Below, one piece after another: positions 9,331 through 20,800 of a stretch of DNA of 64,000 bases. The position numbers and the translations under genes were made by a program. Within the stretch, counting starts at the first letter, position 1. Each line of letters starts with the position of its first letter. The notes below the pieces were generated by a model that saw nothing but the letters and a program-made list of their open reading frames with translations, made no database searches and was not told the origin of the DNA. Origin of the DNA: Ryuthela nishihirai (lineage: Eukaryota > Arthropoda > Arachnida > Araneae > Heptathelidae); NCBI GenBank assembly GCA_038380435.1, contig JAWZYU010000011.1:80163501-80227500 (forward strand), in the 5' to 3' direction.

Positions 9331-12300
9331 CTACGGAGGTCCAACCAGACCGTGCAATTTAGTTCTCCAAGCAAGTCTATCCTGAGCTACATCTACTGCA
9401 TCTGGCCACTGCACACCAATTCTAACAAGGTCCTGTTTGACATTGTCTGCCCACCGCATCCTAGGTCTCCCCTTCTTTCTGAGGCCTTTAGGCACACTGT
9501 TCATAACCCTATTCACCAATCTATAACTATTCATACGGGCAACATGGCCAAACCAACGGAGTCTCTCTCTGCACAATATGCTGCTTAAAGGAGGTTGCAA
9601 ACTCCTTTTCCTAATCTCATCATTAGTTACAAAGTTGAACCACCTAATGCCCAAGATACTGCGTAAGCATCTGGAATCAAAAGCATCTAGTTTCCTGTTA
9701 TCTTGTTTACAAAGTGTCCAAGTTTCACTACCATAACTAACCCTAGAAAGAACCAAACTATTATACAGTCTAATTTTAGTCTTTAGGTGTATACGCCTAT
9801 TTCTCCACACTCTCCATAGATTCTTAAAAGTCCCAGCAGCAATCCCTATTCGTCTGTTAATCTCATGCCGCACATCACCATTATCTGTTACATAGCTCCC
9901 AAGATAATTAAACTGTGACACCTGCTCAAGACTGCAACCATTCAGATTAACTGAATCACAGCCTGCCTGACCAATTTTCATCACTTTAGTTTTCTCTCTG
10001 TTTATAACCAAACCTACTCTACTACCAGTCTCATCAACGGCTCGAATGAAAGAGTTCATCTCATCAACATCATTTGCCAGAAGGGCTAAATCATCAGCAT
10101 AATCTAAATCAGAAATTTTCCTATCTCCAGCCCATTTAAGGCCAAAATCTTTCCCTTGAAGTGAATTTCGCATAACATAATCAATAACCAAGCTAAAGAG
10201 AAAAGGAGACAAAATGCACCCTTGTCGAACACCAGAAGTAATGCTAAACCAATTGCTACAAGCCTTACCAACTCTCACACACGACTCAGTGTTATTATAG
10301 AGAGCTTTCATAATGTTAACTAACTTGTCTGGTATACCATATGATCTCACAATCAACCACAAATTATGACGATCAACAGAGTCGAAAGCCTTTTTGAAAT
10401 CAACAAAGCTAGCAACCAAAGGTTTCTGAAACTCTAAACATTTCTCAAGAATCTGCCTAAGTGAAAATATCTGATCTACACATCCCCTACCACTTCTGAA
10501 TCCACATTGCTCATCACGCAATTGCCTGTCAACCAGATTCTTAATTCTATTAAGAACAATCATGGAAAGAACTTTACCTGGAACAGAGAGTAGGCTGATA
10601 CCCCTATAGTTATCACAAGAACTGCGATCACCTTTTTTGAAAATAGGGATAACAATAGCTCTGGTAAAATCCTTAGGAACCATGCCTTTATCATAACAGA
10701 GATTCAGAATTTCAGTCATCCAAGTGGTAACCGAAACATTCCCAGGTCTAAGCATTTCCGTAGTAATTTCATCTACCCCTGGGGATTTATGAAGTTTAAG
10801 TTTAGAAACAGCCAAACTAACTTCAGATTGTGTTATAGGGCCAACATTAAAGCCACCAATGCATCTATCATCATTGCAAACAATGGGAGTAGAACTGACT
10901 ACATTGTTTAGAACATCACTGAAATGCTCAGCCCACCTAGCCATGACAGAATCCTCCCCTTCTATAACCTTACCTTGTTTATCCTTCAATCCTTGTATGC
11001 CTGTCCGTTTTCTACCACACAAAACATTAACTATCTGGTACAGCTCTCTGCTGTTGTGCTGTCTAACTGCTTCCTCGGCTTTGTCAGCCAAACCATCAAG
11101 CCAAAAATTTTTATCAGCAGCTAACTGATCCTTTACAAGTTTATTAAGGTCTCTGTAATGCTTTCTATTAGGACTAGTAGGGTATTGATTAAGGACATTC
11201 CTGCAGTTCTTTCTTTCTGAAATAAGCTCAAGTGCCTTATCACTCAAATAATTCTGCCTCTTCTGCTCCTTTTTTCCTAAAAGAGTACTGTTAGTGTCCA
11301 AAAAAGCCTGTTTAAAATGATCCCATTCTTCCTCAACTTCAGTAGTAAGCAAACCATGACTGTCATAATGACTAAGTAACCTATCATGGTAAGCTTTGGC
11401 TATAACTGGATCTTTCAGAGCTTCAGTATTAAAAGTAAATTTTTCAACCCTAGCACAACACTTTTTAAGTTTAAGTTGCAACACACTTTTAACAAGGTAA
11501 TGGTCAGATCCAATTTCAGCTCCCCTATATGCCCTGGTATTCCTAACAGAACTAGTCCATTTGCTGTTAATTAATATGTAATCAATCATATTCTTATGCA
11601 GCCCATCAGGTGAAACCCATGTGTACTTATGTATGTCGCGGTGTTTGTAATAAGTGTTAGTTATTCTGAATCCATTGAGTTTACTTACCTGTAGGAGACG
11701 TTGCCCATTGCTATTGCAGCTACCAATACCAAAAGGGCCTATTACTCCTCCCCAAAGGTCAGAGTCAGTACCAACTTTGGCATTGAAGTCACCAAGAACA
11801 AGGGTAATATCTCCTTTCTTGACAGAATTCAAAATATCCTGAAGTTGTTCATAAAACCTATCCTTCTCATCCTCATCGGCATCCTCAGTGGGGGCATAAC
11901 AGCAGATAACATTCAAGTCTTTAACGCTTGTCTGAAATTTTGCTGTAAGAAACCTTTCATTAATGCACTCATATCCTAGAAGAGCATCACTAGCGTGTCT
12001 GCTGAGAAGCAGACCCACGCCTTGGTGATGCTTTTTGTCGTCCCTCCCTGAAAAGAGAAATTTAAGATTATTTTTAAGAATCTGACCTTTATCTGTCCAT
12101 CTGGTCTCTTGCAAGCCGAGAATATCTAAATTATAACGGTGGAATTCTTGTGTGAGGACATCAAGAGAAAAAGCTCTGTGCAGAGACCTCACATTCCAAC
12201 TACCTATGAAGAGAAAATGGTTAGTGGGATGTTTAAAGAAACTATGTTTATTGAGAGAGGGAATACCGACAATATCAAACAGCCCCCTAATCGCAGACAT

Positions 12301-12342
12301 GGGGCAAAGACCCGTTCCCCCACCACTAAAGGCTGAAGCCAT
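9331..12342 (-). CDS. RTE-type LINE polyprotein: AP endonuclease + reverse transcriptase, intact
   Basis: A 1003-codon uninterrupted ORF. An apurinic-like endonuclease domain occupies roughly residues 45-300, with 'WNVRSL', 'LQETRW', 'CYAPTE', 'GDFNAKVG', 'IDYILIN' and 'GSDHYLV'. These are the standard motifs of the endonuclease that nicks target DNA. The reverse transcriptase follows at about residues 550-800: 'IPIFKKGDRSSCDNYRGISL', 'EQCGFRSGRG', 'VDFKKAFDSVDR', 'GVRQGCILSPFLF' and the catalytic 'YADD' at about 748-751. The C-terminus has 'RLRWFGHVARM' and 'KKGRPRMRWADNV', a signature of the RTE clade tail. Such proteins act in target-primed reverse transcription. All catalytic motifs are present and there are no stops, so it may be competent. 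The start chosen is the first Met of the frame; initiation further in, near 'GSWNVRSL', is possible. No zinc-knuckle ORF1 is visible upstream, as is usual in RTE. Confidence 0.9.
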   Translation of the reverse strand: MASAFSGGGTGLCPMSAIRGLFDIVGIPSLNKHSFFKHPTNHFLFIGSWNVRSLHRAFSLDVLTQEFHRYNLDILGLQETRWTDKGQILKNNLKFLFSGRDDKKHHQGVGLLLSRHASDALLGYECINERFLTAKFQTSVKDLNVICCYAPTEDADEDEKDRFYEQLQDILNSVKKGDITLVLGDFNAKVGTDSDLWGGVIGPFGIGSCNSNGQRLLQVSKLNGFRITNTYYKHRDIHKYTWVSPDGLHKNMIDYILINSKWTSSVRNTRAYRGAEIGSDHYLVKSVLQLKLKKCCARVEKFTFNTEALKDPVIAKAYHDRLLSHYDSHGLLTTEVEEEWDHFKQAFLDTNSTLLGKKEQKRQNYLSDKALELISERKNCRNVLNQYPTSPNRKHYRDLNKLVKDQLAADKNFWLDGLADKAEEAVRQHNSRELYQIVNVLCGRKRTGIQGLKDKQGKVIEGEDSVMARWAEHFSDVLNNVVSSTPIVCNDDRCIGGFNVGPITQSEVSLAVSKLKLHKSPGVDEITTEMLRPGNVSVTTWMTEILNLCYDKGMVPKDFTRAIVIPIFKKGDRSSCDNYRGISLLSVPGKVLSMIVLNRIKNLVDRQLRDEQCGFRSGRGCVDQIFSLRQILEKCLEFQKPLVASFVDFKKAFDSVDRHNLWLIVRSYGIPDKLVNIMKALYNNTESCVRVGKACSNWFSITSGVRQGCILSPFLFSLVIDYVMRNSLQGKDFGLKWAGDRKISDLDYADDLALLANDVDEMNSFIRAVDETGSRVGLVINREKTKVMKIGQAGCDSVNLNGCSLEQVSQFNYLGSYVTDNGDVRHEINRRIGIAAGTFKNLWRVWRNRRIHLKTKIRLYNSLVLSRVSYGSETWTLCKQDNRKLDAFDSRCLRSILGIRWFNFVTNDEIRKRSLQPPLSSILCRERLRWFGHVARMNSYRLVNRVMNSVPKGLRKKGRPRMRWADNVKQDLVRIGVQWPDAVDVAQDRLAWRTKLHGLVGPP

Positions 12343-12900
12343 CTACACTGGAAGACTTCCTCCAATGTAGAATTTGACGATGCCAATAGAAGCAAAGAGT
12401 TCAGGTGCCTGCGATGACTTCTGCTCAGGATTATCCACCAGCTGATAAACATATCCTGTGGATCTATTCACTTGGGGCTGTCAACCCACAAACAAAAAGA
12501 AAACACAGCGGAAGATTTTCCCTCCACAGAAGCCCACCAGTGCAGCAAAATCAGGATCCATAATCAAGCTCAGAGCCATATATCTGTCCAGTCCAGTAGG
12601 TTTATATGGTCAGCACCAGGACCCTGTGTGGTTGACCACTCCTCAGCAGGGTAGAAAAAAAAGAAAAGTAGCCAAAGTTGTCCAGATCAGTAGGCCACAC
12701 TAATCTGGCAGCCCTCCCCTTCCGTTCATTTCCACAAGAGAGTATCTCTTTTGAAAGTTACTAACGGTCCGCACCACGAGAAGGCGGGGTTGGACATTAG
12801 GTGCTAGGCCTGGCCGGTTCTATGCATCATCACAGGGGATTGGTGCATAGCTCTCCTTCCAGTGACTACCTAGCTACCATTTACAGACCAACAACAAGTA

Positions 12901-13731
12901 AAATAAATTGAATTACAGAAAGGCATAAATAGAAAATTAAATTATTATTATAAACTTGCACATACTGATAAATAAAAGAATTATATATAAAATATATAAA
13001 TTATTGTAAAAGAATATAAATAATACCAAATACCTGTTCTTTGTACTGTACGATTTAATGAAAAATGCCTAGATGGAAACATGAGATGTGGACGTAAAGT
13101 AGTAGATTGCACTGATTGTGAAATACTTTACTGAATAAAATCTTAAAAAAAGAGTTTTTTAATTCCCTCAAAAATGTTCAGGCTCCAGGAGAGCGCCTGT
13201 GTTATAATATGCAAATGAATCTAAGTCTTGTATTTTTTGTGCTTTTGAAAACGTTGTTCGATTGAGTTTATTGTGTTGTCCATAATAACATTAAAAAGCT
13301 TCACCCAAAAATGTTTTATTGCATTATGTAACTCGTGATCGTTAGTTATTTCACTAGCCATTAGTTTTCATTTTCGAATTCTCTCTTCGGAATGATTATC
13401 TACTCTTAGTTCAGCGTTAACGTCTGAAATGTACCCGAGAACATTAATGTAATAAAGTAGCAGATTTATCCGGCTTGCTCGGCTGTGAAACTCTTAGATG
13501 GCATTCCCCACGTCGCAAGCTTTCATTTGGCATAAAAATCATTCCGTTTGATCTCCTCCTTCTCCGGTTAAAAATCTCGAGTTCGAGGTACCCATAATCC
13601 TCCCCACGTCAGAAGAATTAAAAAACGGAATATCCTCGTTCAGATAATAGAACTTTTCAAATCACTTCGTACCCACCAGATTCCTTGGATACAATTTGTC
13701 AAGCATATGCAACTTTCAAGCAAAAAAATTA
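12901..13731. other. AT-rich intergenic sequence
   Basis: No gene is seen. Bases about 13120-13160 contain a block ('ctgaataaaatcttaaaaaa' and onward) whose reverse complement matches about 5391-5424 inside the pogo-like element, allowing a 2-base length difference in an A run. This suggests a small shared repeat. The remainder is unclassified. Confidence 0.4.
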
Positions 13732-13743
13732 ACTATGGTCTGA

Positions 13744-13951
13744 ATAAATAAAAAAAATAAATAAATATCCCCTCAAGCAGCTGCTTGCCACAGAGGTCTG
13801 ACAGGAGCCTGTCAGTTTATATGCCATAGTAGAAGGTCTGAGATGATGGAGCAGGACCTTAGCAGAAAAACGACACCTACATCCATGCCTTACCCGGGGC
13901 TCGAACCCAGGTCACTTAGATCAGTAGCCAAGCTCGCTAACCAGTCGGCTC
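13744..13951 (-). mobile_element. tRNA-derived SINE, family S1, with 12-bp target-site duplication
   Basis: Reverse-oriented copy of the S1 SINE: the B-box appears as 'ggggctcgaaccc' near 13899, the body runs through 'aagcagctgcttgccacaga', and the A/T-rich tail lies on the left (13744-13770). The direct repeat 'actatggtctga' at 13732-13743 and 13952-13963 is an exact 12-bp target-site duplication, which fixes both ends. Confidence 0.9.
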
Positions 13952-13963
13952 ACTATGGTCTGA

Positions 13964-15675
13964 GGTGCATAAAATATGTAAAGGTACTAAAAAAATTTAT
14001 TACAAAATCAATAAATGTTTTAAATATTATTTTAACATATTTTTATATAAATTAATTAACTTTTACATATTTTTCAAATTAAATTAATAATTTTAATTTC
14101 CGATGCGAATTTTTAGTTTCTGAAGCTTTCATTTCAACAAAGAATCTCGTGTTCGGTTTAGAATTACTTCAACATCCACGGACGCTCGTGCTCTGACTCA
14201 ACAACTTAACGATGACTTTACCACGCGAAATTGGAAAGAAATTTGTTTGATGCATTCCTTCTTCAAATTTATTGGTGGCAACAATTATTTTGAATAATAA
14301 CTTTCTACCGTTAAGTCTGGGGATTTTGAGAAATTCAAACCTGCCCACCCCAATTTTCGTTAATCCCAGTGGGTTCGCATATAGCCTATATTCTTCCCAT
14401 GGATGAAGGGAACGTTCACGCAAAGTTTGGTGCTTCTAGCTCTTCTAGGGTCAAGTGCATAAGCAGACAGACAAACACACAAACAAACTTTCTTATTTAT
14501 ATATTAGATGGTTGGGAATACAAAGATTTAATACGTGTATGGTGCAATGATTCAGAATTTATTTTAAAACTGTTAAGTTGAGCGCTAAGCGTGCATTGTT
14601 TTCCCTACCAGGGCTCTCTAAATATTCGATGAATATTGCTAAAAATCCAGATTCTCAAAGATTTCATTTATATTATTTAACCCATCTGGCATATTTTCGT
14701 ACAGAAAAAAATATATTTAAGAAGTTATGAACTTTGATCTTGTTTTTTCACTGATGTAACAAGGGACTTCCTACTTTAGAGAGTCTCTGTACTACATCAT
14801 AAATACATTTTTCTTCTCTTAGGGCAACAGCTAGAAGCAATTAATTTTTGCAGATTACAAAGGTTACATCTGCCCATTTGCCTGATATATGAAATTTAGC
14901 TTGGGAACCGTGTTGAAATTTTATTGTTTTTCACTATATCACAAAAAACACCCAAAAAAAATTATTCGCACAAAAGGTTGACATTCCAATGTTTATACTT
15001 TTTCATCGCTGGTAAGTGACGTCCCCTTCCTTTCTGTCTGCCTACTGTCTGTGTTTTGCAACTCATGCCTGAAGCCCTACACCCCATGACCCAAGATTTC
15101 AATTCCATTCCCTTTATATATTTCTCTAACCAATTCACCATATTTTTACCATGATCCTTACCACATTATTTTTTGATCAATTAAGAATCAGCTACTGGCC
15201 TAGCAGGAAATATCCCTGTGTTTCAGCTGCCCAGTCCGCCACTGCATGACTCTCAGGGTAAAATAGTGAAAATGAGTATAGCTGCAAAGTTAGCGATATT
15301 CGAGGTATTAGTAGGAAAATTATAAAGTACGTATTATGCCGAAGTAGAAAAACTTATACATCATATTTTGAGAAACAAACTTTTAAGAACAGTTTTGTAG
15401 CATGAAAATGAAAAGTTCACGATGGGAACAACTTCCCACAACAGCGAAATATCCTGAAAGTATTCACAGGATATCTAAGATATCAAATGGATATCCATTT
15501 GCATCTCAGAAATTTTATGGATTATTGTTGTTGTGTGGGAGGTTATAACAATTGACAATATGATGTATTTTGCACATAAAATTGTTTTCGCATGAAATTT
15601 CCATATACAGTATATGCTTTGTATTAAATGGCAATAAGCAATTTTTTCCTAACGGATGGAAACGGTATAAGTACA
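13964..15675. other. AT-rich intergenic sequence with one probable retroelement 3' end
   Basis: No coding region is seen. Bases about 14370-14515 contain 'ttcacgcaaagtttggtgct', a run of 'cagacagacaaacacacaaa' and 'cttatttatatattaga'. This phrase type is common at the 3' ends of arthropod interspersed repeats, but I cannot name the family. The rest is unclassified. Confidence 0.4.
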
Positions 15676-15775
15676 TATCCCTCCCCCCTCAAGCAGCTGC
15701 TTGCCACAGATATCTGACAGAAACCTGTCAGTTTATACGCCATAGTATGTCTGTGAGGATGGTGGGACCTATTTC
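15676..15775 (-). mobile_element. Partial S1 SINE (3' body only)
   Basis: The stretch 'ccctcaagcagctgcttgcc' through 'tgacag' and 'cctgtcagtttatacgccat' matches the body and 3' region of the S1 SINE in reverse orientation. The tRNA-like head is absent, so this is a 5'-truncated or partly deleted copy. No target-site duplication was identified. Confidence 0.75.
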
Positions 15776-16258
15776 CGTTTAAATGCAAAGAGATCATTGT
15801 TATCAACGAAGGAGATTTGGAATATTCAGTTAGTAAGATACCAAGTTAGAGGGAAACAAATATTCTAATGTTTATTTCAGAGCAATGCGGTATGGCAAAT
15901 GCCATAAAACTGATCTAGTGATCGAAAAAAAATGATGTATTAATTCTTTCCCATCGTTAGTAATTCTCATGAAGTCTATCGCACTGGTGCCTATGTAATG
16001 GTGCCTATGTCTGCCGATTTCCGGGAATCCCCGTGTTAACCAGCGCGTATATACAACACCACCTAGAGGAGAGTGGTGTTGGTACTAGGTGATGTTGCTA
16101 TAGGAAGCTTAAGAACTTGCCACATGAGGGACAGCACCGTTCCATAGTAAGCTAACCTAGACTAACGGTAAGTGTACGTATAGGAATGTTGCCGAAGTTA
16201 TATGATAAAGAATCAGACAGATTGTTAATCAAATGCAATAAACTAGAACACCCCTTAA

Positions 16259-16353
16259 AGATACAACGGGAATATTCAGAATTTAGAAATTTTAGATAGA
16301 TACAATATTCAGATTTTAGATTTTAGATACAACGGGAATATTCAGAATTTAGA
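16259..16353. repeat. Short tandem duplication, 29-bp exact repeat with 66-bp period
   Basis: The 29 bases at 16259-16287 recur exactly at 16325-16353, with shorter variants of 'tattcagattttaga' between them. A recent local duplication in non-coding sequence. Confidence 0.85.
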
Positions 16354-16454
16354 GATTCAAAGGGAATTTCAACAAAGAATCTAGTGTACTGCTCATGTTT
16401 AACTCTCTTAACGAAAAATATGTTTAGAAGTAATCATGTTAAAAATAATCGTGT

Positions 16455-17230
16455 TACAATCGTGTTAAAAATAATCGTGTGCCCAAACGTTAGAATTGTG
16501 CACATTAAACACACCCTCACGTGTGAAAGAGGCCTCATCTGAGAAGAGCAAATGAGCCAGGAAAGAAAGCTACACCATTGGCTGCTGCAGGAACCAGTGC
16601 ACAAATTCTACACGAAGAGGGCAATCCTGAGGTTGCAATGTCTGGACTCTCTGACAATTAAACGGATGTAACTGCTGCTCGTGCAACACTCTCCACACGA
16701 GGGTGTGGTTCACACTGAGGCTACATGCAACAGCTAGTGTTCTTATGGCCGGATTGTCCTCGATCCGCCGTAGGATCTCTTCTTTCATGTCAAGAGTGTG
16801 CATGGTTCTCTCCCGACCAGTGTCATGCATGTTTGTATGGAATGTTCCAGTTTCTCGCAGTTGCCAATGCAAATGCGATAATGTTTGGTGGTTTGGCACA
16901 TGTCTGTTTGGGAAACCCTGTTGGTGCAACCTCACAGCATCTCTTCTATTTCCGTTGGCAGCTCCATACGTCAGATTCATGTCAGCCATCTCAGCAGTCA
17001 TGAAACGCTCCATGTTTCACATAATGTGTCTGATTTAGGAATGCCGACTGCAAACACAGGCCCATTCTCTGTTCCCACTTTGTTCCTGCAGCCAATTGCA
17101 GTGCCGCCAAATACTGCCCTTTAGCACCAAAGTGTTACATCAGCGGACATACATTCATAGACGAAAAAGGTTTGTCTTGGTGTTCCTTATTTCCTATTGA
17201 AATTTGTACAGACAATTTTGAAACACCCTG
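16455..17230 (-). mobile_element. Mariner-type element, 5' half only
   Basis: The right edge (element 5' end) is a terminal inverted repeat, 'cagggtgtttcaaaattgtc' in element orientation, ending at 17230 with TA at 17231-17232. The element runs leftward through the transposase N-terminal half and is lost around 16455, just after the first catalytic Asp region. No matching left TIR is seen, so the 3' half is deleted. It belongs to a sister subfamily of the elements at 42138-43573 and 57686-59171, which share the start 'cagggtg.ttca'. Confidence 0.75.
16458..17013 (-). pseudogene. Mariner (IS630-Tc1-mariner) transposase, N-terminal half, broken
   Basis: From Met at 17013 the frame reads a paired helix-turn-helix DNA-binding region ('AVACSLSVNHTLVWRVLHEQ' marks the second HTH). 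It stops at about 16570 after 'FVHWFLQQPMV', then continues in the same frame as 'LSFLAHLLFSDEASFTREGV' with the first catalytic Asp in 'SDEAS'. The intact relative at 57885-58958 shows the same order. The second and third catalytic Asp are missing because the element is truncated. Non-functional. Confidence 0.75.
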
Positions 17231-17780
17231 TATATCTGAGTTCCATATATTGTAAAGACATTCATCGTTTTGAGCAAATGGGAAAAACTTACCCTTGCTT
17301 ACAAGTCCTGCGATTCCAAAATATTATTTATTCAAAGATGATCTCTGAAATTTTTTCAAATTACTCATCATCAACGTTATATTGCTGACATATTTATTTC
17401 AGCAACTTGTCTCGCATATCCAGTTTGGAAGAGATTCGATAGAAACTGAGTTTTATTTCTTAAGTTTCGCTTCTGCAAAACATCACACAATACTGCATCA
17501 TTGTTCACACGTCCAGTTAAAAACGGCAGCAATTAGACAGAACAGTAAATAAATAACATATGAACAAATCCGTGTCGGAATACAGCTTTGAAACTAGGGG
17601 TAAACAGTGTAATAACGCATACTCTTAGGAAGCAATTTGCCAGCGCCACAGCGGACGAAAATGTAACTAGCGCAATTGTCGCTTCATCTTGACTTGTTGG
17701 TATGAGTTTTTTTTCTTTCTTCTTCTCGGAAGTATACGACTGTCGACAATTTGTATCTTACGTTCTATCAAGTCTTTCTC
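17231..17780. other. Intergenic sequence, nothing recognised
   Basis: No gene, SINE head or element end was recognised between the mariner TIR and the decayed LINE. Confidence 0.5.
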
Positions 17781-17899
17781 TATGAGAGAACCATTCCGTA
17801 AGGAGGGACTTGGTCTCTTCAAGATTTTCCCGTCCAATAACTTCACCCTTTACGGGGAAGCCAAGCCTCCAACTCAATTTCTCATGCTGTGTCCAGTTT

Positions 17900-20800
17900 T
17901 CATTCTCTATAGTCAATTACCAATCACATCGAAGGTGCTCTAGAGAATCACATTCCAGTACAATGTGCACAATATACAGTGGCATTAGGACATGGATTAC
18001 ATTTTTCAGAACAATTTAGGAATTTACAGCCTTTTATTTCAAAGAACCGGCTTTAGCTTTACGTAGAAGTGAACTACTAATGCGATTATCCATTTAAGTT
18101 TCTTTGGTATACAAAATCTTCCTATCATAGACTTGCGTTAAGCTAGGAATCTTAGTTACTTCTCTTCTCCATAAATCATGTGATCTCTTTACATCTTTAA
18201 TAATTCTATTTTTCCAGCCCACGGCAATTTTAGAATTCCAAGAACCTGATTTAGGATCGAATTTTCTGTCAACTGCTAGAGTTCTTCTAAACCATGCAGA
18301 ATTACATTCTCAAGGAGCTAGTACTCTACAATATTCATACACTTTTCTGGCTATCCTGTTTTCATTCATATTTTGAAGACGATCCAAAAAAAGAAATTTG
18401 CTTTTTGCTTCTCTGCTTCCAACTCATTTCACTCTGAATGGTTACATCGAGTTAATTGTTTGCTCTAAGTGCAAACCTACCAATCAGGATCTATGACGCT
18501 TCACACACTTTTCTCAGGTTTGAAGAGAATGAAAGGTCACTAAAGCCATAGGTGCTAGCTGGTACAGCAACAGATTTCCACAATATTCCGGTGACTTCAT
18601 ACCTATTATAAGAGAACATAGCTTTGTTTTTTATATTAACAATACTGACAAATTTTTTTCCTGACAATATCTTCATGAATATTCAGATAATTTGTTTCTT
18701 GACTGAAGGCAATGCCCAGATATAAAGCAGGGTCCACTCTACAGATTCGATGATTTCCAAGCTTGACATCAAGTATATGTATCTTGCAATTCTAAGATAT
18801 CAGCATACATTTTTTAGGGCTAAAACTAATTTTAGAGGTCCTGCAAAAATCATTCGCAATATTTAATAAATTCTCCATTTTTCTCTATCTTTAGCGAAAA
18901 TCATACTATCATCAGCAAAGAACAAACCTTGAATTTTGTACTTTTGAGTCCCTTTTTCAAAATCATGAATATTAAATCATCATTGCATTCTTTTAGTCTG
19001 AGTTCAAGTGGATTAATAAAAGTAAGGAAAAGAGTAGGAGAGAGAGGGCATCCTTGTTTTAATCCTAAATTTGAGAGAATTTCCTTAGTCTTCTTGTCTT
19101 CTAATTCATAAGTATGCTTGCCTTTATCTATTGCATACAGCATTTTCAAAATAGAAATGAAGTCCTCGCTTACACCCAATATTCTTAGTCTATCCCAAAG
19201 GATCTCTCTATCTAGTGCATCATAACACTTTTTTATGTCCAAAAACGATACAAGTAGAGGTCGAAATTCGCAATTAAAAATTTTAATTAAGTGTAAAAGA
19301 ATAAATAAATTATCTTCTCCTCGTCGGTCATTTCGAAATCCCTTCTGCATCTCTTCTAGTTTAATGTTGTCTTCAAGCCATACTTGCATTCTGTGCTTTA
19401 GCACCATCATATACAATTTATACAAAGAGCTAGTGATAGCAAGAGGATGGTAGTTATCAAGATTTCTCTTATCTTTGCCCTTACCCTTAAACACTAATTT
19501 AATTCTGGTAACATACCAATCTAAAGGATAATCATTGTCAAAGAAGTCATTGAATTGACGTCATAAGAATTCTCTTCCTTTAACACCTAGGGACTTGATC
19601 AATTTTATAGCTATGCTATCCATACCAACTGCTTTACCTGATCGCAGGCTTTTCATAGCATGATTCAGTTCTTTATTAGTAATTTCTTTAGTCAAAGAAT
19701 AATCGCAATATTGTCTATTAATTTGACTCTGGGGAATTTCTGGATCTTGGAGATTTTTGAGATTTTTCCTGTGCAAATATTATCCAAATATTTAAGGCAC
19801 TTTCTATGTCATAAAGATTAGGAAGTTCTTCCCCCTTCTCATTCATGATAATGGAAAAATTGTCTTGCCTTCTTGTGGAATTTACTTTTCTCCAAAATTT
19901 TTTACCCCTTTCTCTGTCTTCAGTTTCTTTCGCAAATTTTTCATCTATACGAGACATATTATTACTTGTAGATTAGCAGCTAAAATATGTTTATGTTTTT
20001 CGAAATGTAACTATGCAATCTTAACAACTTCAGCAGCAATTAACCCGTTTTTATACAATTTTTGGTTTCGTTCTGTGTATTCTACACTTTTCTTTCCTTT
20101 TAGTAATGGAATCAATAGTTTGCGTACTTCAAACATAGTTTCTGCTACTTCGAAAATTTAGTAAGTCGTCATTTTCCTTTGGCTTCATATTATCGGAAGC
20201 GTGAGTCACAAAAGAAGCAAAATAACTATAAGTAATAAGTTCGTCCTCTATAAAAGTGTGGTCCTCTATAAAATTGGCAACTAATGGGAAATAATCTTCA
20301 GGACAATCAATAACTTGTAGGTTACTCTTGGAATGCTTTGTTACTCGAGGTCTATGTTTAAGTTCTTAATATATAAGCCTACTGAAATTAATCGATGATC
20401 ACTTCCAACACCGAAATCACCCTCCTCATCCACCTCGAAGTTACTCATGTAGCTTAATAACCCTTCACTACAAAGGATAAGTTCCAAAGTAGTAGAGAAC
20501 TTTCCACCGATGAAGATTTTCTTGGGCTCGCACCACTTGTTATTTAGCAGGACCAAATTATTTTACTAATAAAGTCAGAGACCAGTTTCCTGTTGCTAAC
20601 ATTCCCTTCAATTTCCAGTAGGTGGGCATTCCAATTTCCAGCAATTAAGATGTCTTAATTTTTTCTTTGAAATTTCAACAGATTCAAGTTGAGGCAATCT
20701 AAAATTTTAGAATTCTATTCCTTGTTTCCCTCAGGTCTTAAGCATACATTGCCCAGATTAACAGCCTTAGTGCCAAACGTAAATTTCATCCAAATATGAT

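Larger units (their letters stand above)
9282..12900 (-). mobile_element. RTE-type LINE, full-length or nearly so (copy 1)
   Basis: In element orientation (minus strand) it has a 5' leader of about 550 bp (12900 to 12343), one long EN-RT ORF (12342 to 9331), a 3' UTR of only a few dozen bases and a simple (GAT)n tail at 9315-9282. A single ORF, a very short 3' UTR and a microsatellite tail are hallmarks of the RTE clade. The 5' boundary is approximate: the 5'-most sequence shared with the inverted copy starting at 30440 is about 12758, and copy 1 continues beyond it with sequence of similar character. No convincing target-site duplication was found; a 9-bp match 'caaaaatgt' (9273-9281 and 13169-13177) is a weak candidate. 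Related copies: 28711-34147 (old), 30086-33777, 37035-39003, 60271-61975 and a fossil at 49028-49240. Confidence 0.85.

Noticed and set aside
9150..9588. Plus-strand ORFs with poly-Ser or poly-Ile across the ATC repeat, and similar His/Ser runs at 60254-60362
   Set aside because: They are translations of the (ATC)n tail and antisense of the RTE element, not genes.
10859..12703. Plus-strand ORFs of 60-90 codons opposite the RTE polyprotein (same shapes recur at 32401-32667, 38556-38810 and 61831-61970)
   Set aside because: They are antisense shadows of the conserved RT coding region and recur only because the LINE recurs.
18901..19494. Reverse transcriptase frame as a domesticated host gene
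   Set aside because: It is one frame segment of a clearly decayed LINE with the endonuclease upstream and stops on both sides.
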